DNA of 64,000 nucleotides. Source: Aedes albopictus (lineage: Eukaryota; Arthropoda; Insecta; Diptera; Culicidae). The stretch spans positions 15,689,329-15,753,328 of the forward strand of contig NC_085138.1 of the NCBI RefSeq assembly GCF_035046485.1. Reading direction: 5' to 3'. Below, piece by piece: positions 1-11,589 of the stretch. Within the stretch, counting starts at the first letter, position 1. Every line of letters starts with the position of its first letter. The notes beneath the pieces were generated by a model that was not told the DNA's origin, did no database searches, and was given only the letters and a program-made list of their open reading frames with translations. The position numbers were made by a program, and so were the translations under genes.

Positions 1-523
1 TGTGTGTTCTCCTTTCATGTATTTGACTATGTATCTGTTCATCATTTGAAAAACAAGTTTTCACAGTACCGCCATCATAATGACTCAAGGTGCTTAGAAT
101 TGAATATTTTTCTTGTATTATTATATAAAGAAATATAGATATTTTGTTGAACTTTTGCTACTAAGCTTATTATTTTGGAATGCGTTTGATAGTTTTGCTA
201 TTATTTGAAAACCATTCAACATATTTCAATGAAATTTTCACACAGTCACCTACCCATACTACTTCGAAACGCCTGAAAATTTTATGGTTCTATCTTCGAA
301 GACAAAAAAAATGGGACTATTTGTAGGAGATGCAATGATTTACAATATGCGCATTTAACAGTTTTTGCATGAAAAACCTTCAAAAAAAAATTTTGTTCTA
401 GACCCCCCGATGGATGTTTTCCACCGACCCAGCAAATTGAAGGGAATGGTCCAAAGTATCATTGGGCAAAATTTCAGACTTACTTATTTTTTTGTTTCAA
501 AGTTGCTCTATAAACACACCGTG
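1..523. other. AT-rich intergenic DNA, no gene seen
   Basis: No convincing reading frame, RNA gene or repeat boundary is visible before the element that starts at 526. Composition is AT-rich with many homopolymer runs. Confidence 0.5.
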
Positions 524-879
524 TACAGGTATACCTCGATTTAGTGGACATTTCAATTTTTGAAATGTCTATAAAATCGAAATTTACATAAAATCGAAGC
601 AATTTTTTTTATTTTATTTTTATTTAAATTTAATACTAAAATGTACCAAAACATGTAAAAACTACATGTAAATTGAGTTTTCGATAAAAGGCTCGGAGTT
701 TTTGGCATATATTAATAATTCTCTCTAAATAACGAATAAACCACTATCTCGCTATTTTGTTACGATCAAAATCTTTCTCCAAAACTATGTATGGTTGATT
801 AAAAAGCCAATATTTTGAGTAATCGACGGAGTTACGCTTTGACGTTATTTGCATAAATGTCCCAAAGAATTGAAAAAAA

Positions 880-2930
880 AAAAATCTGAAATTCATTCAG
901 GGATTCCTTTGAAAATGTCTAAATATGAGGATTTATTTACTCTGGAATTTCTTTACTAATTGCTTCATGAATTTCTCCAGGGATCCCAATAAAACTTCCC
1001 ACATCAAATCATCATGTATTTAACCGAATATTTTTGTAAATCTTTCATGTGTTCTTTCAAAAGAGTCACAAATTTGAATTGCTTCACCAATTCATACATG
1101 ATTTTTCACAAATCATTTCAGAGATTGTTTGAATAACTCGCCCAGGGATTGCTTCAGTCTCCAGTTAGCCTAGTGTTAAGGCTATGGGTCGCCAATCCGG
1201 AGACGGCGGGCTCGATTCCCGTTCCGGTCGGGAAAATTTTCTCGACTCCCCGGGCATAGTGTATCGTTGTATTTGCCTCACAATATACAAATTCATGCAA
1301 TGGCAGGCAAAGAAAGCCCTTCAATTAATAACTGTGGAAGTGCTCAAGGAACACTAAGTTGAAGCGAGGCAGGCCAAGTCCCAGTGGGGACGTCGAGCCA
1401 TAAAGAAGAAGAAGAAGAAGAAGAAGAAGAAGGATTGCTTCAGAAATTCCTCGAGTTATTTATTCATAAATTTCTCTAGGCATTAGTTTGGAGAATCTTT
1501 TGGAGATTTCCTCAGAAAATCTACCAAAAATTTCTTCAAAATTTGAAATTTGAGCCGGGGTAACTTTGGACATTCTTCCAAGGATTTCACCAAAAATTCC
1601 CACAGCAACTTCCACTTTCTACAGAAATTCAACTTGTGGATTCTTCAGACGTTTTAGAAAGAGTTGTACATGATTTGTTGTAGAAATTCATCCAGGGATT
1701 TTTTCAGGAAATCTTTCAGAGATTTACCTTTTTTCGACTTTTTTTTTCTTTTTCCTTTAAGCATTCTCTCAAACGATCCCCTAAGAATTTATTTCAGCCC
1801 TCTCAATTGCTCCAAGGACTCTTTAAAAAATGTGAGATCCATTCAAGGATTTGCTGCAGGGATTCCTGTGGAAAATACCCGGGGGGTTCCTTCAGAAAAT
1901 CTCCCATGGCTTTTATTATAAATTCGACTAATAATTTCAACAAAAATATCTCCAGATTTTCCTCCAGAGCTTTCTTTACATTACTTAAAAAAAAAACTTC
2001 TACAGATTTTTCGATAATTCTTTCATGGACCCTTGCTGACATCCATCCTTGGATTCGTTTGAAAAATCTTTCACGAGTTCCTGAAAAAATCTTTGGAAAC
2101 TGCTCATAAATTTACTTCAAAAATTCATCTAGGAAATTCCAAAGAAATTCAGTCAAATTTTTTTCACAAAATCTTCTAGGGATTCCTCTAGACTTTAAAT
2201 GTCATTTAGTTTTTTTTCCAAGAACTCCTTAAAAAAGTCTTGCTTGGATAGCTTTGAAATATGTTGCATGAGTTTGAAAAATCTTTCATAGATTATTCCA
2301 GAAATTCATCTAGGAATTTCAACGGATTTCTTTAATAGAGATTCCTTCAGATTTTTTTCAAAGCATACATTTAGAAAACCTTCCATGAAGTTTTTCAAAA
2401 ATATTCCATGAACTTTTTAGCATATGATTCACGGATACATTGAGAATCAGAAAATCAAAACTTCTTCAAAATTTTCTTAGAAGCTTTCTAAAGGACTATC
2501 TCCAAGGATTGCTTTAGGAATTCTACAAGATTTTTTTTTTTTAGTTTTTATTTTTGTGTATTTTAACTTAGATGCTAATTCTACACTCAATCAACAAGAG
2601 ATTATTAAGGAAATTCTCAAAATTTATTCACACCCTTTTAGATATTGCTTCAAGACATTTCTCTTCCATATTTTCCAGAAATTCTTTCAGGAATTTATTT
2701 ATAATTTTCTTCCGATTTTTTTTAAAATTCCTTCTGAAATTTCTTCAGCGAAACTTTCAGAAATATCTTTAGAGACTTGTTCAATATTACTAGAATTACG
2801 TCAAAAATTTCAGCAATGATTTCTTTAAAAGTTGTTCTAAGGATTCTTTTAGAAGTTGTTCCAGCAGTTCCTTTAAGAGTTGGTCAAGCGGTTCCTTTAA
2901 AGGTTCTTCTAGGAATTAATCCTTTTGAGA
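880..2930. repeat. Degenerate pyrimidine-rich GGATTCCTTCAG-type array
   Basis: About 2 kb of diverged short units built on motifs such as GGGATTTCTTCAG and AAATTCCTTC, interrupted by the SINE at 1158-1431. Short open frames here are low-complexity Phe/Ser/Lys/Asn peptides without domains and I regard them as by-products of the repeat. Confidence 0.75.
1158..1431 (+). mobile_element. tRNA-headed SINE with (AAG)n tail
   Basis: The 5' part has a pol III A-box-like segment (TAGCCTAGTGTTAAGG) and a B-box-like segment (around GGCTCGATTCCCG). A conserved body follows, then an (AAG)n tail up to 1431. A 12-bp target duplication GGATTGCTTCAG flanks it exactly at 1146-1157 and 1432-1443. A second full copy is at 10663-10925 and a tail-only copy lies on the minus strand near 41940-42015. 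It resembles the Feilai type of mosquito SINE, but that name is an inference. Confidence 0.88.
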
Positions 2931-3341
2931 ATGCACACGTGAAGGGACGGTGAAATCGGGGAACTTTGGCTAACTAGGTCTGATTCTACCATGACACCAC
3001 TAGAAATAATTTATCACACATCTTGTCAGTAATCAGCCGAAGCATCACAATGACCTTTTTATGGAATTTGCTACAAATTTTGGAATTCAATCATCAGGCA
3101 TCTACCAAAAATATCAGGAATATAATACAATTCTCGGTGAAGAAGTCATGAGAAATGTTGAAAAAAGTTTGTTAGAAGAAAAGCCTGGCGAATGAGCATC
3201 CGCCAAAAATGTAAAAAATATCGCCAGAAAACCACCCTATGTACTCCGCTCATCGTAATCATCGACAAAGCCAATGATATTTATAAAAAAAATGAAGTCA
3301 AAAATGGAAGTATGAGTTTACGGTAAATATATAGAACTAAG

Positions 3342-3562
3342 TAAGGTACACCGGGGCAAGTTGAAACGGGTGGGGCAAGATGAAACACGAAGTTTTGAAA
3401 TAGATTTCAATACAATTTGGAAATTTATCCTTTACTAAAAGATTGGTTGAATCAAAAACTATGTGTTACGGTGATCGAACTGTTTATCATCATTAGAAAA
3501 CATCATGTTAACCCGCTGTTTCATCTTGCCCCACCCGTTTCAACTTGCCCCGGTGTACCTTA
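3342..3562. mobile_element. Short foldback MITE with ~47-bp TIRs
   Basis: The sequence starting TAAGGTACACCGGGGCAAG at 3342 is matched in reverse complement by the sequence ending at 3562. The arms are nearly perfect over about 47 bp and carry the words GGGGCAAG and TTGAAAC. The loop of about 125 bp is non-coding. Confidence 0.75.
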
Positions 3563-3609
3563 TGTTATGAGGTATGCTTTGGCGCTTATATGGGTGCTCT
3601 ATCACAATT

Positions 3610-3838
3610 AGAAAAAATCACCGACTTCGGTAATATTTTACCGAAATCTCAACCGTTATGTTTTTTACCGGAAAAAAATCGGTGACGTTTACCGAACTTT
3701 GTTAAAATTTGACAGATAAACGATAACATTTTACCGAAATTTGGTAATTTTTACAGAATTTAGGTAAAAAAAAAACATTACCGAACGCTCAGCAGTTGAG
3801 ATTTTGGTAAAAATTACCGAACGCGACTAGCTTTGTAC
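3610..3838. mobile_element. MITE built of TTACCGAA/TTCGGTAA words
   Basis: Repeated, mostly palindromic copies of ACCGAAATT and TTCGGTAA occur over about 230 bp. Related sequence recurs at 24640-25100, 26510-26810 and 29265-29360. No coding content. Confidence 0.6.
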
Positions 3839-4084
3839 AAAACAATTTATTGATACTAAGTGCTCCGCGTGTCAAAAGGCTGAAAACCCCTGCATTATAA
3901 GTCATCATAATAAAAACTGCAAATTTTAAACTGATTGAATATTAAAAAAAATCCATTGAAAAAAATGTACATAAAATCGAAGTAAAATGTATATAAAATC
4001 GAAGTACATATAATCGAGGGTCCATTAAATCGAGGTATACCTGTATTAGTGTTACATAACGTAACCCCGTAGTATCCGCGCAAC

Positions 4085-4705
4085 TAATGCATCAATTATT
4101 TTGCAACATATGGGAAATCCCGACATGCCCGGCCGACAGGATGCAAGGCGTCTTAGTAAAGGTACCCAAAAAGGGTAACCTGACTGTATGCGATAATTGG
4201 CGGGGCATGTTACTGTCCTCTGCAAATTGATCCTTAACCGGATACAGGAGAAGATTGATGCAACTCTCCGACGGCAGCAGGCAGGATTCCGTGCCGGACG
4301 ATCCTGTGTGGACCATATTGCCACGCTCCGTATCATCCTGGAGCAAATCAATGAGTTCCAAGAGTCTCTCTACCTGGTGTTCATTGATTACGAAAAAGCT
4401 TTCGTCCGTCTCAATCACGGAAACATGTGGGAAGCCCTTAGGCGCAAGGGTCTCCCTGAGAAAATCATCAGCCTCATTGAAGCACAGTACAGGGCATTTT
4501 CGTGCAGAGTACTGCACAACGGTGTTTTGTCCGATCCCATCCGGGTCGTTGCTGGAGTGAGGCAAGGATGTATACTATCACCGCTACTGTTCCTCATTGT
4601 AATCGACGAGATCCTGGTAGGTGCGATTGACCATGAACCAAATCGTGGATTGCTGTAGCAGTTCACTACCATGGAGCACCTAAATTACTTCGAATTGGCT
4701 GATGA
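4085..4705 (+). pseudogene. Non-LTR retrotransposon reverse transcriptase, 5' fragment
   Basis: The open stretch 4197-4658 encodes the finger/palm part of a non-LTR reverse transcriptase. It has the fingers motif AGFRAGRSCVDHI, motif A within FIDYEKAF and motif B (GVRQGCILSPLLF). An upstream piece in another frame (KVPKKG, then a WRG segment) shows that reading began before 4140 and that a frameshift lies near 4215. The downstream stop at 4656-4658 is followed by in-frame sequence reaching the start of the ADD motif. There the coding sequence is cut by the insertion at 4706 and resumes at 9817. It resembles RTE/CR1-like mosquito LINEs; the exact clade is uncertain. It is dead: frameshift, stop and large insertions. 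Confidence 0.88.
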
Positions 4706-5399
4706 CATTGGCGTGTCTAGGATTTTTCCCTAGGGGGTGCCTGAGGGGTGCCAGTTTCAGTGGCTTCCAGGCTGTTTCGGTTTTTTTTTTTGAAAAAAGA
4801 AATATGGATCCACCCTTTATTTCTTAGTACAATGATATGCTGCGTCGCTTCGGGACAAAAATTAGACCAAAAATTTAAACGCGCTATATTTTAAATAACA
4901 GTTTTTTTTAATCCGAATCGTTGTACTGACTTAACACTCTCCCCACCATGTGAGGTTTGAGAACTTGATAACTTGATTACGTATAATACATGGAATTTGT
5001 ATTTTATGTTTAAACTTTACAATCATCACAAAAGGGGTTGTGGATTGAATACATTGATTAAGAATACATTTTCGGAGCAATTATTAGAATTGTAAATCTC
5101 GGAAACTATCAAATATCCACAAATTTTCGTGTAATTTGTATTCATCCTCTTTGTTTTATTGCATGATAACAACCCTTATAAAATAGTTTTCAAGAACAAT
5201 TGTAAGAGTCTCTTTTCCTCCCCTGTTGTGAAAATTAAGCCACTGCGTCCAATAAGCTGTACTTTTGTGGCATTGAAATTGAAAAATCAGGATACATATT
5301 TGCATTTTTGGTTTGACCTCAACATTAATAGCGAACTTGGATTTGCCTTTTCGGGATTCTGATTCTATGCTATACTATAATAAAGAAATTTGTGTTTTC

Positions 5400-6720
5400 G
5401 ACAAAACATTGCTTCGGTAATTCCTCAGAAAATATTCCCGGCAATTTATTTGGAAATTGTTTTGCAATTTATTTGATTTAAGAATTGTTTTAGAAATCTC
5501 TTAGTAATTCCTTTGAATTATGCAAATTTCTTCGGCAATTTCTTCAAGAAATTATTTGGTAATATGTCTGGAATTTGATACTGAACACCTTTTACGCATT
5601 CTTTGAAAATTTTATCGGAAATTACTTTGGAAATTTCTTTGGATTCCACTAGGAGTTTATTTGGCTTTTTTTTATTTCATTGGCAAATTCTTTGAAATGC
5701 TTTCTCGGGAGTTCCTTCACCAATTTTTTAGTAGTCTTTCAAGCGATGGACGCAGTGGCTTATTTTCCCCGACAGGGAAAGAAAAAAAAACGATGTTTTT
5801 TTAATTTCAGCGATTCCATTGATATTTGCTTTTTAAAATTCTCCAATTTCTCTTCAGGCAATTCCTTTGGGAATTCTTTTAGTAAAGTCTTTGGTGATTC
5901 ATTCGACATTGACTCTGGGAACTTCCTCACATTTTTTTTGTGGAAATGTCTTCGGCAAGCTATTCTACTTTTTTTGAATTATCGTCGATTTTTTGGACTT
6001 CCATTACCTATGCTATTAGGTATTTCTTCACCAATTCCTTCGAAATCTCCTTCGGAAGTTCTTATATAATTTAAATAAAAATTCTTCAGACAATTTCTTC
6101 TAGATTTCTTCAGTCATTATGTAAGGAATTCCTGCAGCAGATGATTTCGGAACGTCTTCGGCATTTCCGATGTTACTTGCATTGAATATTTATTTGGGAA
6201 TTTTATCAGCAAATCCTTTAGAAATCTTAAAATCTTTCATTATTACTTTAGGAACTTTTTCGGTAATTCCTTTGGAAATTGATTCGGAAATTTTCTTAAA
6301 GTTTTCCTTCGGGAATTTCTTTGAAAAAAATCTGGCGGTTCTTTAAAAAATCTGTCACTGCAATCACTTTTGGAATTCTTTCTAAGTTTTCATCAGAAAT
6401 TCCTTTGATTATTTCGGATTTTTTTTTGAGAATTTCATCGATTTTTTTTGTGAATGTTTGTGAAAATTTTTGTAGAATATATTTTGGCAATTTATTTTGA
6501 GATTGGACTCGGCCAATTTTTTTTAAAAAGCCATCAGGAAATCCTCTGGTAGTTCTTATATAAATTCTTTTGGCAACTACTTTGAAAACTCTAAGGTAAT
6601 TTTGATGGATTTTTTTCCGGCAATTTCTTTGAGAATTTGTCAGGAAATTTTTCGTGAATTTCATAGGATTTTCTTTTAGCAAGTCTAGTTGAGAATTTCT
6701 GAATTTCCAGTTCAGCAATT
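5400..6720. repeat. Pyrimidine-rich degenerate array, left arm of the hAT-like element
   Basis: Diverged units around TTCCTTTGGAAATT and TTCTTCGGCAATTCC over about 1.3 kb. Frames such as the one at 6296-6718 are low-complexity and lack domains. Confidence 0.7.
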
Positions 6721-7093
6721 TTTGGAAGCAATAAATTTAAATACAATTCTTTAGTTTATGTATTTATAAATTTAAATACAGTATACAATTGAGAATTTCT
6801 GAATTTCCAGTTCAGCATTTTTTGGAAGCTATCAATTTAAATACAACTGAATCATAAAGAATTTCTAATGTAATCACTGAAAAGAAATTGCTAAAATATT
6901 TAATTACGGAGGAATAGCCATTGAACTATAGAAAAAAAACCAAAGAAATTGTTGATTGCATTCCCAAGAAACGTCACTAGCTGAATATCAGTTTCTTAAA
7001 CTAAAGTTTGCTTAAGAGTGGTTTGTTACTTTCCTATAAAGCTAAAATGTTTGTTGGGCTTTAATGAAACTACCGTAGGAATTTAAAAAAAAC

Positions 7094-7349
7094 GGCTCTA
7101 CCCCATTTGGCATAACGCCGTTTGGCATAATGCCATTTGGCATAAAAGCCATTTGGTATAATGGTCATTTGGCATAATGGCCATTTGGCATAACAAATAT
7201 TATGCACATTCTTACCAAGGAGGCTGTTCTTTGTGTTATGCCAAACGGCATTATGCCAAATAGCCATTATGCCAAATGACCATTATGCCAAATGGTATTA
7301 TGCCAAATGGCGTTATGCCAAATGGCATTATGCCAAATGGGGTAGAGCC
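7094..7349. mobile_element. Foldback element with tandem ATTTGGCATAATGGC words, copy 1
   Basis: Begins GGCTCTACCCCATTTGG and ends with its inverse. Each arm is made of roughly 15-bp repeats of the word CATTTGGCATAATGG, the right arm in reverse complement, around a loop with ACAAATATTATGCAC. An 8-bp AAAAAAAC duplication flanks it (low complexity, so weak on its own). A second copy is at 11324-11541. Confidence 0.82.
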
Positions 7350-7529
7350 AAAAAAACAACCATGCCGAAAGAACCCTCAAAGAAATGGCCATGCTGCGGT
7401 TTAGCAAATACGGAGCCGTATGTTCCCGTATCTCATCAGAACGCGATTCTTTTTCCACAAATTCAGCTCTTATTTTGTCAATTAACAACATTCTGTGCCT
7501 TCTAATTAATTACAAGTTTTTCCCGTACA

Positions 7530-9610
7530 TTCCTATAGGATTTCACTAAAGATTTCTCTAGTAATACCTTCTAGGATTTCTCTGGAAATTCCAACTATTC
7601 CCAAAATTCGTTTAAGGATTCCTCCAGAGATTTCTATTGGGATTCCTTCAGCTAGAATTCTTTGAAGAAGGCCAAGAGGAGTTTCAGGTGTAATACCATG
7701 ATAAATTTCTAGAGTAATCCATGAATTCCTGGATGAGTCTTTAGAAAAATCCCTGGAAGAATCAAAGGCATTTCTGGAAGTATCCTAGGAAAACTGACTT
7801 AAAGAATCTCGGCAAGAATTCCAGAAGAAATCTCTAGAGGAGTTCCTGCATGTATCACAGTAAGAATTTATGGAGTAGACCTAGGAGGCATTCCTGAAAC
7901 ATTAGAAGCACCAGGAATCGCTTATGAAATCCTAAGAGGAGCTCCTGGAGAAGTCCAAAAAGAAATATTTGGGGAAATCCCAGATTTTTTTTAGGATTTC
8001 CAAGAAGACACACCGAAGATACTTCTGCAAGACTCCTAGGAAGATTGTCTTGAATAATCCCAGCAAGTTTTTGAAGGAATCCCTGGAGAAATTCTTAGAA
8101 GAATCTGTTGAGAATTCTGGAAAGTATTACAGTAAGCATGACTGGAGGAGTCCTAGGAGAAATTGATGGAAGAACCACAGCAGGAATAGCTTGAGAAATC
8201 CAGTTGAATTTCTTGGATGAAGGCCAAGAGGAGTTTCTGTAGGAATCCCATGGGAAATTTATAAGAGAATCCGTGGACAAAATATCTTGGATAAAAAATC
8301 CTGGAGGAATCACCGGAGAGTTTCTGAAGAAATCACAGGAAAAATCTCAGGAGGTATTCATGGAAGGATTCTGGGATGTATCACTGTAGAAACCTCATCT
8401 GAAATCCTAAAAAAAATGCTGGAGAAAACTGTACAGAAATTTCTAGAGAAACCCCATTAGGAATGCCGGGGGAAATCCAAAGAAAAATCCTTGGAATACG
8501 TAGAGAAGTCCCTGCAAGAACCGGTAGAGGTATTCTGGAAGAATCTATAGAGAAGGCCCTGAAAGAATCGCAGGAGGATTTTCTGAAAGAATCTCAGGAA
8601 GAACTCCAGCAATAATGCTAGGATACATTCGTATAGGAATCACTAGGAAGAAGTTTTGGAGGAATTGATGGAAGAATCACAGGAGGAGTTATTTGAGGTA
8701 TTTAGGAGGAAGGCCAAAACAAGTTTCTGCAGGAAATCCATAAGGATTTTCTGGAGACATGTTTGGATAAAATCTCTGGAGGAATTTCTGGATGAGTCCT
8801 TGGAGAAATCCCTGGTGGAGCAACCAAAGGAATTTCTGCAAGAGTTCCAGGATGATTGCTTGGAAAGATCTCAGCAAAATAGCCAGGAGAAAGCTCTAGA
8901 AGAATCCGAAGCATAATTTCGGAAGTACCACAGTTAGAATTTCTGGAGGAAGAATAGCTGGAAGAACCGCATGTATTGTTTGAGCAGTCACAGCTGGAAT
9001 ATCTGGAGGAATTCTTAGAGTTCCGGGAGCTATCATAGAAGTAATTTCTAGAGAAATCCTAGAATCAGCAATGCCAGGGGTATCTTAAAAGAAGTTCTTC
9101 CAACAAAGAGGAGGAAGACATTGCTGGAAGAATCGCAGCAGGAGTTGTTTGAGGAATCCTACCCACAATTCCCGGAGGAAGGCCAATATAAGCGCCTGAA
9201 GGAATTCCATGAGAAATTTCTGGAAGAATCTGAAGAATTTCTGGAATGAAATCTCCGAAAGAATTCCTGAAAGAATCGCCGGAGGAATTTCTGAAAGGAT
9301 CCCAGGAAGATTGCTTGAATAATTCCACCAGAAATTCCTGAAGAAATCCGAATAGAAATTTTTAGAGGAATCCCTAGAAGAATTCCGAGAAGAATCATAG
9401 TAAGAATTTCCAAATAAATCCCAGCAGAATTTGCTGGATCAGTCTCTATAGAAATTTCTAGTATGTACAACCCCATCAGGACTGCCTGGAGAAAGCCTAA
9501 GCAAAGTTTATTGAAGAAATATCGGGAGGAATCCATAAAGGAAGCCTAGAGAAATCACTGTATGAATAGATGATATTTCTGGAGGAATCTTTGTAGAAGT
9601 CTGTTGATTG
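7530..9610. repeat. Purine-rich degenerate array, right arm of the hAT-like element
   Basis: About 2 kb of diverged units such as GGAGGAATTTCTGGA and GGAAGAATCACAGGA, opposite in sense to the array at 5400-6720. Frames at 8656-8916 and elsewhere are Glu/Ser/Lys-rich repeat translations. Confidence 0.72.
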
Positions 9611-9996
9611 TTCTTACCAATATCCAAAACGCCAGAACGTGCAAACAGTAATTCCGGGTGTGCTTAAGTTTTGTTCAAATGTGCCAATAATAAATATTAG
9701 AATTATTGTGTAAAGTTTCAAATTTTAGGTGACTATCCAGGAAAAATTCTAGGGGGTGCCAAATACGTTCTAGGGGGTGCCAGGCACCCCTGGAACCCCC
9801 CCTAGCTACGCCAATGGCTGATGACGTTGCTCTCCTAGCTCAACGGCGCTCTGATATGCAGAGCAAGCTCGATGATCTTGCCAATCGCTCCTCAGCGGCA
9901 GGTCTTACCATCAACGTCAAAGACCATATCGTTGGATGTAAACACGGTCAACCCTTCCAGCTTTACGGTAGCTGGGCAATCAGTGGAGAATGTTAA

Positions 9997-10111
9997 TTCT
10001 CGAGCAGTCGCGTCTTTGACTACCTGCAGCGACGGAACGCTCACGCTATTTACCTCATGCGTGCATTTTTCATGGTGCGTGTACTCAGTACACGACGCGA
10101 CCGCTCCCGGG
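9997..10111. mobile_element. piggyBac-like MITE, 115 bp
   Basis: Flanked by TTAA on both sides (9993-9996 and 10112-10115). The ends are inverted: left TTCTCGAGCAGTCGCGTC, right GACGCGACCGCTCCCGGG. The right end thus begins CCC in reverse complement, as piggyBac ends do. Removing it with one TTAA restores continuity of the interrupted LINE frame (a VENV segment followed by the SFQY region). Confidence 0.8.
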
Positions 10112-10662
10112 TTAAAAGCTTCCAATATCCTGGTAGCCAAATGGCGACACCATGATCGACATAGGTGCACGGATCAAGAAGGCGAGGGCTGCTTTTGCGA
10201 GTTTAAGAAATGTATGGAAAAACAACCAGATTAGTCGACGCACCAAAGTCCGAATTTTCAACTCGAACGTGGAATCTGTGCTGCCATACGCTAGGAAAAC
10301 CTGGTGTGTATCAGTGGAGAACACTCAACGGCTGCGGGTCTTCATCAATAGATGCCTGCGCTATATAATTCGTGCACAATTGGATCTCCAACGTGAAGCT
10401 CTATCGTCGAGGTCATCAAAAGCCGATAGCGACAGAAATTCGGGATCGAAAGTGGAGGTGGATCGGCCACACTCGACACAGGGTCGGAAACGAAATCTAC
10501 AAACAAGCGTTAAACTGGAACCCAGCAGGACATCGCAGCAGAGGCAGACCCAGAGGCGCATGGCGGCGCTACCTCAACAACGAAATCAAGCAAGTCGACA
10601 GAAATTTGACCTGGCCACAGGTTAAGGCGATGGCTGGCAATCGCCAAGGATGGAAATTTTTC

Positions 10663-10925
10663 CAGGTCTCCAGTTAGCCTAGTAGATAAGGCTATGGGTC
10701 GCCAATCCGGAGACGGCGGGTTCGATTCCCGCTCCGATTGGGAAAATTTTCTCGACTCTTTGGGCATAGTGTATCATTGTACTTGCATAACAATATACAA
10801 ATTCATGCAATGGCAAGCAAAGAAAGCCCTTCAATTAATAACTGTGGAAGTGCTCAAAAAAACACAGTTGAAGCAAGGCAGGCCAAATCCCAGTGGGGAC
10901 GTAGAGCCATAAAGAAGAAGAAGAA
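10663..10925 (+). mobile_element. tRNA-headed SINE, copy 2
   Basis: Close to the SINE at 1158-1431 through its whole length, including the A-box region TAGCCTAGTAGATAAGG, the B-box GGTTCGATTCCCG and the AAG tail. The flanks GGAAATTTTTC (10652-10662) and GGAAATCTTTC (10926-10936) form an 11-bp duplication with one mismatch. It splits the last codons of the LINE ORF. Confidence 0.88.
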
Positions 10926-11118
10926 GGAAATCTTTCAATTCGGCCCTCTGCACCACCGTGGGTACCCAGGACTGAAAGTAGTAACTAAGTATTGATGAAC
11001 CAACTAGTTGGAATTCGGATTAGCAAAATCAGTAAAAAATGTTGCCGAAATCGATGAAAAATTGTTGCCAAAAACGGGAATAAACAAAAACGGGTGTTGC
11101 CAAAATCGGTAAGAAACT

Positions 11119-11584
11119 GTACTGCCCCTCTTGGCATGTCAGTCCCATGTTGATTCTTATGCAAACCATGTGTTTGTCCCTCACGAGGTCATTCAAAACA
11201 AATTTGTTATTTTCCCGCCTTATTTCACAGGTCAATATGTCATGAAAAGGGTATGCATAAAGTGAATGCATTTCTTTGGAAATAATTGGAGTTATTATAA
11301 CACAAAGGATGCGCTTTGAAAAAGGCTCTACCCCATTTGACATAATGCCATTTGGCAAACGCCGTTTAGCATAATGCCATTTGGCATAATGGTCATTTGG
11401 CATAACAAATATTACGCACATTCCCTGTAAGGCTGTTTTTTGTGTTATGCCAAACGGCATTATGCCAAATGGCATTATGCCAAACGGCGTTATGCCAAAT
11501 GGCATTATGCCAAATGGCATTATGCCAAATGGGGTAGAGCCTTGAAAAACAACATGGGACTGACATGCGAAGAGGGGCAGTGTA
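11119..11584. mobile_element. Foldback MITE interrupted by another foldback
   Basis: About 33 bp at 11119-11151 (GTACTGCCCCTCTTGGCATG...) is repeated in inverted form at 11550-11584. The GGCTCTACC foldback at 11324-11541 lies inside, so this outer element is the older one. Confidence 0.7.
11324..11541. mobile_element. Foldback element with tandem ATTTGGCATAATGGC words, copy 2
   Basis: Same ends and internal words as copy 1 (7094-7349). An 8-bp duplication TTGAAAAA flanks it directly before 11324 and after 11541, so the family makes 8-bp duplications. Confidence 0.85.
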
Positions 11585-11589
11585 CAGGA

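Larger units (their letters stand above)
526..4043. mobile_element. Large Tc1/pogo-like TIR element, non-autonomous
   Basis: The left end reads CAGGTATACCTCGATTTA at 526 and the right end is its reverse complement, finishing CTG at 4043. TA flanks both sides (524-525, 4044-4045). CAG...CTG ends with a TA duplication are typical of pogo/Tc1-mariner relatives. Subterminal repeats of the word AAAATCGAA occur at both ends (about 575-600 and 3970-4010). No transposase frame is visible; the interior is filled by a degenerate array, a SINE and two smaller foldback elements. A smaller relative lies at 23691-24127. Confidence 0.65.
4706..9816. mobile_element. 5.1-kb hAT-like non-autonomous element
   Basis: Ends are CATTGGCGTG (4706) and ACGCCAATG (to 9816), inverted. 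An exact 8-bp duplication GCTGATGA flanks it (4698-4705 and 9817-9824), as for hAT elements. Subterminal copies of TAGGGGGTGCC occur at both ends (4730-4755; 9745-9790). No transposase is visible. The interior consists of a pyrimidine-rich array (5400-6720), a foldback element (7094-7349) and a purine-rich array in opposite sense (7530-9610). It lands inside the catalytic ADD codons of the reverse transcriptase it interrupts. Confidence 0.88.
9817..10996 (+). pseudogene. Non-LTR retrotransposon, 3' part of the same element
   Basis: Coding resumes at the ADD motif (ADDVALLAQ from about 9820). The C-terminal region follows in several frames: a segment from 10152 beginning MIDIGARIKKARAAF, then one from 10372 containing WRWIGHT and RGRPRG, ending near a GNRQGWK motif at 10650. 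The last codons (SFNSALCTT...) and the stop lie beyond the SINE, at about 10931-10969. Frame changes near 9920, 10000-10115 and 10370 show decay. The arrangement is that of a non-LTR ORF2 C-terminus. It is interrupted by a piggyBac-like MITE and a SINE. Confidence 0.87.

Noticed and set aside
7094..7349. CRISPR-like array of regularly spaced short repeats
   Set aside because: Repeats are tandem 15-bp words in two opposed arms without spacers, bounded by TIRs and an 8-bp duplication; the DNA is eukaryotic.
10152..10677. Two overlapping independent ORFs (157 and 101 aa)
   Set aside because: They are successive frame-shifted pieces of the same non-LTR C-terminal region.
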